A stretch of DNA of 64,000 nt from NCBI GenBank assembly GCA_049724395.1, contig JAUGWO010000042.1, positions 310,001-374,000 on the forward strand. Direction: 5' to 3'. Origin of the DNA: Spongospora subterranea f. sp. subterranea (Eukaryota; Endomyxa: Phytomyxea; Phytomyxea; Plasmodiophorida). The notes beneath the pieces were generated by a model. That model was not told the origin of the DNA. It saw nothing but the letters and a program-made list of their open reading frames with translations, and did not search any database. This document shows, one piece after another, positions 20,678 through 31,637 of this stretch. The translations under genes and the position numbers were made by a program. Within the stretch, counting starts at the first letter, position 1. Every line of letters starts with the position of its first letter.

Positions 20678-21961
20678 GTGTGTGTCCCGCGTTATACGCC
20701 TTTATCGGTCACAGACGTATCTGCTCTATTGCTAGTTTACGCCGCCCCTACGTACTTCAATACGACGGTTGGTGTTCGTCAAATGGCGTCCCCTTCAGCT
20801 CCGCATTATCCTAACCATTTCCTTAGGAGTCCATCTACTTTGCCTAAAACCATGCAGGCCAGCTCCGCAATATTTGCCGATTTTGTTCGCAAGTTTTCGG
20901 AATTAGAAGAAGAAAACGCTGCTCTTAAGCAAAGCCTTCAATCGGAGAAAGATGCACATATTTCCACCAAAAACTTGCTATCAAGCGTCATGCAGCAGTT
21001 GCAATCTGATCCGGATCGTAAACCTCCTGGAGAATCCGGTATCAATGCTATACAGAATGCTGATATGAAGGAGTTTGCGCAAAAATCCATCGCTTTTTGT
21101 GATCAAATGAGGGCATTCGCATCCCATATTTTGAATCAAAGCCTAGTTCAAGATCCTGATCTTGCGGAAGTAAAGTCTGATTCTGCATCAGCTGATTCTA
21201 ATGAGAAAATAAGCTCTCCGGAAAGGAGCGAGCAGGCTGGAGCAGAAAAACCTGTTGATTCGGAACCTACATCTGATCATGAGGAAGCGCCGGGTGCACC
21301 TGGACAGGACGCATGGATTCCAGACTCTACTGCCAAATTTGATCCTGATAATAAGCATATTGAAGCCCAACTGCTTCGTTTGGAAAGAGATTTTGAGCGT
21401 TTGCTACGCGAGCACTCTAACAAGATTGAACTCAACTCGTTGTTTAGATTGTATTTCAGGCGATTTCATCGTGAGCCAACCGCGTTTCCAAATACGAGTT
21501 TAGAGGACACGATCCGGGCGTTTCCTGGTGGAATTATTCATATTGAGTCTACTGAACTGGGGCAGTTCGTTATACTACGCTCTTCGAAATGTCCATCACA
21601 GGAAAGAACATTCTCGCGGTCGGAAGTTCGTATATCTAGGCAGACTCGCCGTTCCCGAAGTCGTTCGCCGCGATCTTCTAGGAATGCTTCTCGAGGACGC
21701 TCGCGAAGTCAAGGTCGTGAGCGTTTTGTCCGTAATTTTTCAAAGTCCAATCGCGGCGAAGAAGGTCATCGCCCAACTCGTTCATTTTACCGATTTGCCC
21801 GGAGTCAGGACGGTTCTCTCGTCTGTATCTATTATAATTCTCGTACGTGCCCTAATAAGCCATGTAGCTATGCCCACATATGCGGTCAATGTGGAAAGTC
21901 ATCCCATGGCATGCGTACTTGTCCATCACTTCAACAAGATGGCAACAATATGACCTTATGA
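20678..21961 (+). CDS. SR-rich coiled-coil protein with CCCH finger and zinc knuckle
   Basis: An intron-free frame of 427 codons. Residues ~70-110 form a coiled coil (LEEENAALKQSLQSEKD), followed by an acidic linker, a helical central domain with RLYFRRFHREPTAF (~255-300), and an Arg/Ser-rich block (RRSRSRSPRSSRNASRGRS). The C-terminus holds a CX7CX4CX3H finger (CIYYNSRTCPNKPCSYAH) immediately followed by a CX2CX4HX4C knuckle (CGQCGKSSHGMRTC). This combination suggests RNA binding in splicing or mRNA metabolism. A similar CCCH-plus-knuckle ending occurs in some gag-like proteins of retroelements, so a domesticated origin is possible; no polymerase lies next to it. A second in-frame Met (MASPSAPHYPNHF) could be the true start. 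Confidence 0.75.
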   Translation: MCVPRYTPLSVTDVSALLLVYAAPTYFNTTVGVRQMASPSAPHYPNHFLRSPSTLPKTMQASSAIFADFVRKFSELEEENAALKQSLQSEKDAHISTKNLLSSVMQQLQSDPDRKPPGESGINAIQNADMKEFAQKSIAFCDQMRAFASHILNQSLVQDPDLAEVKSDSASADSNEKISSPERSEQAGAEKPVDSEPTSDHEEAPGAPGQDAWIPDSTAKFDPDNKHIEAQLLRLERDFERLLREHSNKIELNSLFRLYFRRFHREPTAFPNTSLEDTIRAFPGGIIHIESTELGQFVILRSSKCPSQERTFSRSEVRISRQTRRSRSRSPRSSRNASRGRSRSQGRERFVRNFSKSNRGEEGHRPTRSFYRFARSQDGSLVCIYYNSRTCPNKPCSYAHICGQCGKSSHGMRTCPSLQQDGNNMTL

Positions 21962-23274
21962 AATATTGCCATTTTTTTATATCTGCCTTTCTCAAATGCC
22001 TTTTCTAAGAGGCACCAATTTGAATTTCAAAGGCGGGATTTACATCGAATGTGTTTGTTCACTTCATATTGTAAAGGTTGTGCGCCCAGTTGGAATCTTA
22101 TCCCAACCTTTTGTCTATCGTCTTATCTCGATTACAGTAGATTCTTCGGCCTTTCCCGTCTGCCTTGCTTCTCTGATTCCGATTATTTTCAATCCTGCAC
22201 AATCTGTTCAATGCGCGGTAATTTCTTGGCGATTTCTTTTATGGCTTGACCGCCCGATATTATGTGAAAAGGTAGCTGTGCTGTGTTTTAACGTGGCGCC
22301 TCCTTGGGGTTTTCTAGGACTTCTGAACCGCCTGATTGTTGTTCTGCAAGCGTATAAAATAGTGAGGCGCAGTTTAACTTTCGCAGCAATTCAGCTATTG
22401 TTGCTCGAAGAACCGGCTTCGTGAGTCGGTATGTAAATCATCCAGGATGTTATTCAATCCGTATACTTTCAATTTGTATCCATCGTTATCAGAATGCTCT
22501 GCCATCCACATCTCTATATGCCTTTGTCAGTAAATACTAGTTGCAATGCTCCAATTCAGGTATGGGAGACCGTTGCTGTCCCGTTGTCCAGTATTTGATC
22601 ACTAACTCGATTCATTGGGGAATAACTGTTTCCGTCCTGGTCGTTTTTTACCAGGGTGATCTGGAACACATAAATAGCCAATCGCGATTGTTGTTACTGT
22701 TGAGTCATGCTGTATGTCGGGCGCCTGTAATTGTTTTCGAATCGGGTTTTCGTCTCACAATGTCTCATTTCTCGAAGGATGCATCTTGTTCCCACTCGTT
22801 CACGAATCCACCCAAAACAAACCTGAACTTATCTTCGGCGTTAAGCCAGTTGGACACTCAGGCGACAAAACGAAAGCGTAAAGCAAAGAATGTCACAAGT
22901 TATCAATGCCCAGTCAAGTCTGATCACGATCATGATGAGGAAATGTCAGACAAGGTTAATGAGGATTCTTAACACTGCTTGAGGTTATAGACCCCAACTC
23001 GGCGTTTTTCAGTATTTGCCCGATCGCGCGTCCATGCTTGTTTACATTCCCAAATCATTCACCGATTTCAGATGATAATAAAGAACATTTTCTGTCGATC
23101 TGAACGCTTCCCCAGCACGTCGCCAAGGGATAGGTCCAGACTGCGAATTGACCAAAGGTCTGTGAAATTAATGCTCGAACCGGTTTGTGTCTACAACTTA
23201 TTCGAAGTAGTTTATATATTTAGCGGGTAATTATCCACTCTGAACAGACGACTTATTGGAGACGAAGACGGATA
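21962..23274. other. Region without a recognised gene
   Basis: A plus-strand frame at about 22759-22972 (MSHFSKDASCSHSF..., with a KRKRKAK nuclear-localisation-like run and an acidic end) may be one exon of a small gene. A hydrophobic frame at 21966-22424 lacks family signal. Nothing else is seen before the end of the first receptor-channel gene. Confidence 0.3.
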
Positions 23275-26200
23275 TCAATCATCTTCGCTCATCAATGCAG
23301 TAGTAATGTCGTCTTTCGAGAACGACGAGTGGCCAATGAACTTTGAGAACACAGAAAGGATGACACTAATGCACAAATTCCTACAGAACGACCCATGGCC
23401 GAAATGAGTGTCGTTCAGGCAGACTGCACATCGACCAGAACTTACGAAAACAAGACGGTGACGATGATCATATAGGAGAGGAAGTACCAGGTCATATTCC
23501 ATCCACGAACCCTTATTGCTGCATACATTATCTCGTGCCAGTTCTACCAAACAATCACCAGTCAATCTGACAATCCATCGCCAAAAATTCGATCATCAGA
23601 ACCTACGTCTTTGACCAGGATTTGCAGCAACGCCAGTATGCTATCGGAAAGGCTGTCGAAATTAGTAAACGGCCGATCATCGTCGGGAAGCAAATCGAAC
23701 TGGTTCGACAGGATCCGAATCCCGATCATGGCGTATATGTAAATGAATATGATCAATAGAATCATGAGATCTTTGAAGACGGGGACGATCTTCAAAAACA
23801 CAAACACTATATGGCGGGTCGATTGTGTCTGGGTGAATATTCTCATCAAGGGAAGAGCGAGAAAAAATCGAAAGACGTCCTGAGAAGTGCTGTAATTGAC
23901 AGATAATCCATCGATGGTGCGACATATCACCGCTCCAATCAAGGAAGCGCATACGATAACGATATCGGCACGATGAGCGAACTCGATCTCCTGCGATCGA
24001 TCAGAGCCGTCGTAGAGCGATGAGTTCCAGTAGACAGAAGGGGAGTAGATCACGATCCTGATCGTCATGTCGATCGTGAGCAGAACTAGATAGACCTCGG
24101 CGAACGTGTCGACGTATCGCTCGTGGTTCGTGTCGATCACTCCATAAAGGCAGATCACCGATATGAAGATCACCGTCATGATCTGATGGATATCGTGGTA
24201 ATGGCCATTATCAAACACGATCTGGCGAGCGATAAGACGCCAGGATCCTTGCACATGATACGGATCCGTCTTCAACTTGCTGATCGTTAACGCCTTCTCA
24301 TACCCTCTCACAAACCCTTCAAGTTCGATATACTCTCTAACAGGAGCGAATGTCGCCGATGAACCTTCTCTGTCTTTTCCTGGTTTATGAGGGGCGTCGA
24401 ACGCGCCTCGTTTGCTGCTCAGTGCCCGCAGTGCAGACGATGCTCGGGCAGGATTACTATCCGACCCAACAGACAAACGAGGTCGAATGTCGGACGGCCT
24501 GGACAGGTTGGCGATCGAGGATGAGCCCTTATCGCGATCGTGATTTGTCCCCACTATCGTTGATCTGCCATGGATCGGGGCGCGATCCATTCGATTAACC
24601 CCATCATCATCGTTGACCTGGTGCGATCGATGATGCGCTCGAACCGGCGACGCTTCTTCCTGTTCTGTTGTTGTTCGCTCACGTATCGGCCCCAGCTTTG
24701 AGCTGGACTTGTTCTTTGAAAATCGTGACGATCGTGGATGTGCCATAGACTCGGGATCGGATTGGGTTTTACTCGTTGATGATCGGGCAAATTGCACGAT
24801 ATCAGCGATGTTGGAGTCGGATAGCATTGCGTTGGTGGAGCGAAGAAATCGCTCGAAATCATGGACAGGTAGAACATTATCTTCATCGTTGTCGAGGAGA
24901 ATAAACGCTGCGATTATACCCGCTCTGCTGAACACACTTTCATATGCTTGCAGCTTTCGCTGATGATTATGGAATGAGTTCTGGAACGCTCCTATCATGA
25001 TTCCGAGCATTAGGAACATGCCAACCATAACCAGTACAATATAGAGAGTATATAATGCAGGATTGCCGTTCAATAAGGGATAGAGGACTTCGCTGAAGTT
25101 GGACGATGACGATAGGAATATGAAACAGGTCGTCATCGAGCGAACAATGTTGTTGAAACTGGAGCTCAATTGCTGAGCGTTGATCCTGGTCTGGAACAGA
25201 ACTAGGCAGATACATGACGATATGATGACGAGATACATGTACATGATGATGATGTTGACAGCGTCGATACAGGATCGAACGAACAGCTTCAACGTCTTCA
25301 ACGATCCCGAGTTCATAAACAGATAGAGAAACGCTCTGGATGGAACAACATACTCAATACTGGAATAGGGACGGGAACTGGCAATCAGGACCCAATCTGA
25401 AAGGATAATGATGAACATGGCGATAAGACCAACATCTCTCCATCGTAGACGGGACGATGATATTGAGTTGATGAGCTTGTTCCGATCCCATCGTGGGTCG
25501 GATCTGGTGGGGGCGAACCGAACCCAGATGTATTTGGTGAATATCCTGGCGGTGATCGAGGTGAACTCAATGGCGAGACAGATTCCCTCGGCCCCGATCA
25601 CCATCGCCGACGTCCCCTCGATCGCCATCGCATCGCCCGTATCCGGTTTACAGAAGGAGAGGGCGATGTGAATGGCGGTGATGGCGGTCATGATCAGCTT
25701 CACCGATCGGCTCTGGACCAGCTTATAGACCCGCAATGGCAGACCCGACTCGAGCTTCTCCAGCAGACAGATATGGAGGATATTCAGACCCGATCGCCCT
25801 AATCCAATCGCCGATCATTATTCACCGGAACAGATCACGACAACCCCCTTTACCGTCTGTGATATGACCACGAGCACGATTCCATGAATGGGCCCGATAA
25901 TACTCATTGGTTATTGGGAAATCAACTTTATCGATATGTCCTCGTTCTTGTACTAATGAACACGCTCTGGCTTCGTTGATCAGTGTTTGAATCGCCATCT
26001 TATTATCCAATTAGAGTTCATCCAATATTCAAATACTGTTAACAACTCACCTTGAAATCGGTCAATTCTCTGTATTTGATTCGTTTATCGTTCTGTTTCA
26101 ACTTCCTAATGGAATCCAATAATAGTGTGAGAGGGGGTGATTTACCCGCTCCTGAATGGGCAACAGATATGATCGAGTTGAGGGATATGATCAACATGAT

Positions 26201-29200
26201 AATACATAGGGTGATAACCAGGGTTCGTGTGTGGTTATTGTTGAGATGTAATGAGAGGGATTCGATAGGGACAATCACGATCATGATCGGGGGATACGAT
26301 CGTGATAACGAGGACATCACATATCCCATCGATAATGGCTGGAGAATATCGCGATGGATTAAGAACGGGTTCCGATCGGACAGGTTGATGAGACCAGGGC
26401 GCTGAGCGATATACGACACGAGATTGGACAGATCGGTCTGAGCGCGGTCAGATGAATCAACGGCTGATTGGTTGAGAAGCGATGACGATGATGCGATGAC
26501 ATTGAGACCAGATCGGCCATCGTGATCCGGATATGTTCCTAATAGCGATAACGATGATGGAGCTGGTGATGACGACAGCGATAACCGGTCTAATCGACGG
26601 GATATCGCCAGCGATCCCAACTCCACCAACACAATACAGGTTCGGTTGGCGATGGCGGTGGCGGTCGTGACCAATACCGACAGATCATCTCCTCCTGATA
26701 CCGATCGGCCCAACACAATCCCAATATCATTATCGGATAACGGGCCGATATCACCCCCATTCCCCGAACCAATCTCGGGATCATATTTCTCATCGACCAA
26801 CGCCAATCCCGCTCCGTTATCGTCATATCTGAACCCTTTCAGGGAATTGTCCACAGAGCACCATGAATATATTCCAGATAGATCAAACGACATATTGTTA
26901 TTCCTCCACCTGTTCATCGTCTTCTCGATCATATCGCCATTCACCATCTGCTCAGGATCGGTCGCATTACCATAGGCGAACGCGATCGAGACCAGAGCCG
27001 ACGTGGTATTCGCCGAGGCGATCATCGATTGGAGAGACAGATGAGCTAATTGGGTATTGAGGGCGAGAACGTGATTGAGATACGATGTGATCGCCGAGTC
27101 GATGTTGATCGTGTAGACCATCCACAGAGCGGATGGGGCGATGATCATCGATAACAGACAGGTGTAATGGATGATGTGATGGGATCGCGACGACGATAGA
27201 CCATAATGGTAATTGTGGTAATAGAGATATGTCGCTGTCGATATCGACAGGATCACAATGTCGATATATATCATGTAGTCGATATCGTGCACATAAACTG
27301 ACGAATCCGATCGGGATAGGACGGTGAATGTCAATCCCGATTGGGAATAATTCCATATCTGATGAGGATTAGGGACAGTTCGCTGTTCCTTTACCAGATG
27401 ATCATAGTCGATATCGGTGATGATATCGCCAATATTACGATTAAGGGATCGATCAGAATCAGCGATGATTGTGCCCGATTCGTGATCGAATATGATGATC
27501 GATTCGGATCTCATTCCATGATCTGATAGGAATCGCCCTAGTGTTCTGTTGATTATTGTCAGATCAATATCGGCGATGATAAAGCCGTTGATCGGATGAG
27601 GGGGATCAACAGATGGATTAGCGAATGGGGATATACAGAATATCGAAGGGATTGATGATGACGATAATGGGGTGAGATGAGGCGATAATACCCATAAAGG
27701 GAATTGGATCGGGGAGGAATAACGGGACCAGATATTGAGGGATTGGTTATAGGTGAGAAAAGGGGAAGAATGGTGTTGATCAGGGGAACAGGGGGAACAG
27801 GTTGAGATAGTCCCAGATGGAGCAAGACGATAGGCGGCGGCGACGGGGGAGATATCGGTGGGATTGGCGATGTGGATTGAGGTGATGGACGGGATGAGAC
27901 AAAGGTGTTGGGCGAGGAATGAGGGAGAGATGGGATCGGAGGACGATGAGGATATGATGAGAGATATGGCCATATCGATAGGGGATAGGGCGTCGTCAAC
28001 CGATAAACGGGCGAGATGGGATAACGTCTCATAGGATATGATATTAGGGGCGGTCAATATATCATCTAAACTATCGCCATAATCACTCCACACCAGATAT
28101 AATCCCGTTGATAACACCAATAGGGACGCGATCGACACCAGCCCGATGATCAGACCGGATGATAAACCCGACCAGGATGACGATCGGGATGATGGCGATG
28201 AAGGGAGGGACGGTGCATCATGATGGGGATCAGGAGCCGCCGCCGCCGCCCCATTTGATGGTTTCACCATCGAGAGATGGGGAAAACGGTGACGGCTGAT
28301 CTGTAATTGGCGACGAGAATGATGCCGATGAGGTATATCGTGAGCAGGTTCAGGTTTATAGACCAACATCGATAAGATATTGTCGATCTTGTTGATGAAT
28401 CCGCCTTTGGTCAGATTGCGGTTCAATCGGCACTCGATATCCCTCATCATTACTATAGTAGAACATATCTGATTGATGATAAGGGATATCTCAGGGCGGA
28501 ATTGCCGCCTTGATCCCTTGTTCAGGGCGAATATCGATCGACATAACCGATTGTATTTGGACATCTGTTGCGATGATGGAATATTACGGGTTAATATTGA
28601 AATTGGTGTTGAGGGGGAATCGGTTCTCATCATCTGGATAATGTCGTTGAACGACTGAACATGTTCGATCTTGTCCAATCCTATCCATTGCTGAACGACA
28701 CACCCACACACACGACGACGATCAATCAGGGCCGAGCGATAATGATGATAATCGTCCCCATAATTACCTGTATCAATAGGGTGTTAAACCCTCCCGAATT
28801 CCTCTCTTTATCGTCCCCATCGTCATCATATCTCGTCAAACGCCCTTCCTGAAGCGCTTCCTGCGATAGACTTTTACTGGCGATCCCCCCGATTCCAATG
28901 GGGTTTGTCGATGATGATCTGATCATTCTGTGATTATCCCTAATATCTGATACAGTTCGTCTATGTTTTAACCCGCTAATACTATTGGTATTAGCAGTTG
29001 TCGTCGCTTCTCTATGATTATCGTTTGGATTATATTGTTCAAGGACCTGGGCGATATCCAATCCCTCCAGATACTCCAATGCACACAACAGGCGTTTGCA
29101 ATCCGATATGATCTGGGACCACGATTGCTCGTGCTCCTCGTTCGATAGATCCTTCCTGGTCGGATTGCGAATGGCGAATATGGGTTTGAGGCGATCCCAT

Positions 29201-29379
29201 AATGATGGTGGTGATGGATTCGATGATGGTGGTGATTGAGTTATTCCTGGGTCTAACGAGAACTTGTTGTGTCGATAATGACTGGGGTATCTGGTCATTA
29301 TATCGCCAATTGTCTCGTCATCATAATCGTCATCATTACCAGCTAATCCATCACCATTCCACCCACTGATACTGCTCAT
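23275..29379 (-). CDS. Cache-type receptor fused to an EF-hand two-pore channel, copy A (1930 aa)
   Basis: Six exons (29379-28768, 28690-26051, 25998-25854, 25798-23607, 23543-23446, 23380-23275) sum to 5793 nt and stay in frame. Residues 1-380 are cytosolic and partly low-complexity. TM1 (~383-405) leads to an extracellular Cache module whose second half shows GFIIADIDLTIINRTL, SIIIFDHESGTIIADSD. TM2/TM3 (~676-732) return to a second extracellular region with several NxS/T sites, and TM4 (~1027-1048) leads to a HAMP-like helix (LLLDSIRKLKQNDKR) that is spliced straight into a two-pore channel. Channel domain I has filter-like SSSSNFSEVLYP and S6 MFLMLGIMIGAFQNSF. The I-II linker has an EF-hand loop (DNDEDNVLPVHD), as in plant TPC1. 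Domain II has S4 MRIFTQTQSTRH and filter VKDNWHEIMY. TPCs conduct Na+/Ca2+. Gating by an external ligand is inference. The GTGAGT...AAG junction at 26050-25999 is the key join. Confidence 0.85.
25520..25884. repeat. Near-identical tract shared with 33461-33825
   Basis: These 365 bp match 33461-33825 with only two mismatches and no gaps. The tract spans the end of exon 3, the whole intron and the S1-S2 part of channel domain I. Outside it the two receptor-channel genes are strongly diverged. Confidence 0.95.
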
Positions 29380-31637
29380 CCTATCAGATTCGAATATCTA
29401 TAATGCCTTGTAGTAAAGTACCGATTATTGATCATAATCTGTCGAACGTCATCATCGCCAGTAATAATGAAGGCCAAGACAGCAAACACACAAGTGTGCC
29501 CGATTGAGTTCAATATTACAACAACCACAGCATATCGTTTGTTTAACACAAGGTTTCAAAGGCTGAGATTCAACATTTATTCACTCAACAGCGACAAAAC
29601 AAATACAATGAGGTATTCGCTGGAAATTAACAAGACGAGAGCTAAATACCAAACCCAAGTAGAGTAATGATGAATATTTCTGTACTGTGTCGGAATAGTC
29701 ATAAAGAAGGGTCACTCAAATCAATAGTCAATATGAACAGCCGCCAATTCGCTCCCATCGTGAAACCTCTCCGGAATCTTGGCATTCCTCGATTGTGGGG
29801 TGTCAAAGTCGTGGGGAAATGATCAGGCGCTCTTGATTTGGCCCCAGGGGCGTTTCCAAAACAAGTGCCCTGAAGTTTTGAAAGCGCTTTGAAACATCGG
29901 TTGACAATTCGTAGCTTCATCCGCTCCAAACTTGATTACAAGTCTCACCTTCCCTCCCTTCAAAAGATTAGGATGTGTAGAAACACGTGTCGGAATGTGA
30001 AGAAGGATAATGAACATTTTTCAGTCACGATCAAGTACATCCCAAAATCAAAGAAACAAAGGGTCTGGCAAATGGCTGAATAGCACAGGCGTTTGTCGTC
30101 ACAACACTGCCTGAGGTTTTGTTCATGGGTGAAATTGTAGAGATCCAAGAAAGTTTCGATTTGCAGGAGGCGCTGCCGAGGGCAAGCTTATGCAGGCTGG
30201 AGAAACTCGTGAAGACCGATGGATACAGGGCGTTCCCATAGTTTATAAACAAACATGGGAGAACGGCAAAGTGTCGTGGAGCGATTTCTCACATTCCACT
30301 TTTCGTGCTGGTTTTCCTGACCAGGCGAATACAACAACTAAACTGTGCTAGTTTGATGGCAGAGAGCAACAATATAACGGCTGGTCGTCGGGTGTGTACA
30401 TCGACTCAACCGAACCGCATCAGGATTGTGCTCAATAATCGTTCAGTGCTCGGCCAAAACTTGCCCAATTCATCACGCTTTGATCTACCCGACCCATTCG
30501 TTTGCTTAATACCCTGAACAATCCGATCTCACAGTCCGCTTCGTCATTTCAATGCTTTTGAGGAGTGGAAAAAACTGGGGAAGTGATTAAGCAGAATCTG
30601 GGCCCAGTGTGAGATATCGAATGGCGTGATTGTGTTGTTGATATACCTAACAGATGTATTGCATTATAGGAGCATCACGTGCCAGAACACGAACATGTTG
30701 TTGAATGCGGAAACCTTGTTCAAATGGACATTCTACGAGTTCTGCACGAGATTACCAAGAAAGATCACCCTCAGTACATTATTCAACGATGAGCCCCATC
30801 TCCTGTCGATCCCTAAATAAGCCCTATACACAATCTATTCTCGCCTTTCCTTCGAGCTCTGGGAATCCCACACCAACTGCAACAGCTCCATCGGTGTTCT
30901 TGGGTCAAGCAATAAGCATAGAGCTTTGAAGAAAACACTCTTCGATTCTATATTAGTGTTGAGATGACGCTTGGTTCTGTTGAACAATACAGGAAGTTTT
31001 ATGAGAGATATATTTTGTAGGCAAAGTACTTTTCGCCGTCATCGATGCGATTAATTACATCGAATAAGTTTCCTTATGAAACATTGTTTCGTGTGGTCTG
31101 GATGTGCCCAGCTATAAGAACCTCTTCAAGAGTTATCTGTGTAGAAAGGGTGTGAAGGACGATTACAGATCTTTCCAGGGCGATGTTGGAGTTGGGTGTT
31201 TCCAAACGATGCTGAATATATTCCCGAATTCCTGACACAAAGAATATGGTAATATTCGCACTCTGTACGAGCGTCTTCTACAAAAGACGTTTTTTGTTTC
31301 TCTCGACAATGTTTGCAAGTTATTTATCGTGATTGGTTTAGGTGAATTAGTAACACAGGCTAAAACGGCGGCTACGATGAGCGACATGCCACAAATAGTG
31401 CATTTGGAAGGGGAAACAGACTGAAAAGGAATTCCGCCAATAACGACGATGATCATGTCATTAGGGCCATTGATTTCTGCCTATTCATATAATCATTATT
31501 CTCTCTGGTAGTGAAATCAGTTCCGTTCAAGTGTCGTTTGCGATGTCCTCCTGAATGAGAAATACCCCTTCCCATCCGTCGTCCATCGTCATGTCCTTCA
31601 TACCAAGGAATAGTGTCATTTGAGGAACAATCGCCAA
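29380..31637. other. Spacer between the two receptor-channel genes, with decayed coding stretches
   Basis: No intact gene is seen. Plus-strand pieces with coding character occur at about 30679-30780 (VQMDILRVLHEITKKDH) and 31110-31430 (KNLFKSYLCRKGVKDDYRSF; TLYERLLQKTFFVSLDNVC), interrupted by stops. They may be the remains of a gene trapped between the duplicates, or exons I cannot join. I recognise no family. Confidence 0.35.

Noticed and set aside
24350-24598. Plus-strand frames inside receptor-channel copy A
   Set aside because: The minus-strand frame is continuous for 724 codons with channel motifs; plus-strand frames are by-products of skewed codon use.
26039-28711. Receptor part of copy A as a stand-alone Cache protein ending in VSC
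   Set aside because: The apparent stop lies in a GTGAGT...AAG intron. Splicing it out gives a phase-0 join to the channel, the same join exists in copy B, and the total coding length is a multiple of three.
31110-31430. Cysteine-protease (ATG4/UFSP-like) gene between the channel copies
   Set aside because: A GDVGVGC stretch hinted at it, but the surrounding conserved residues and a continuous frame are missing.
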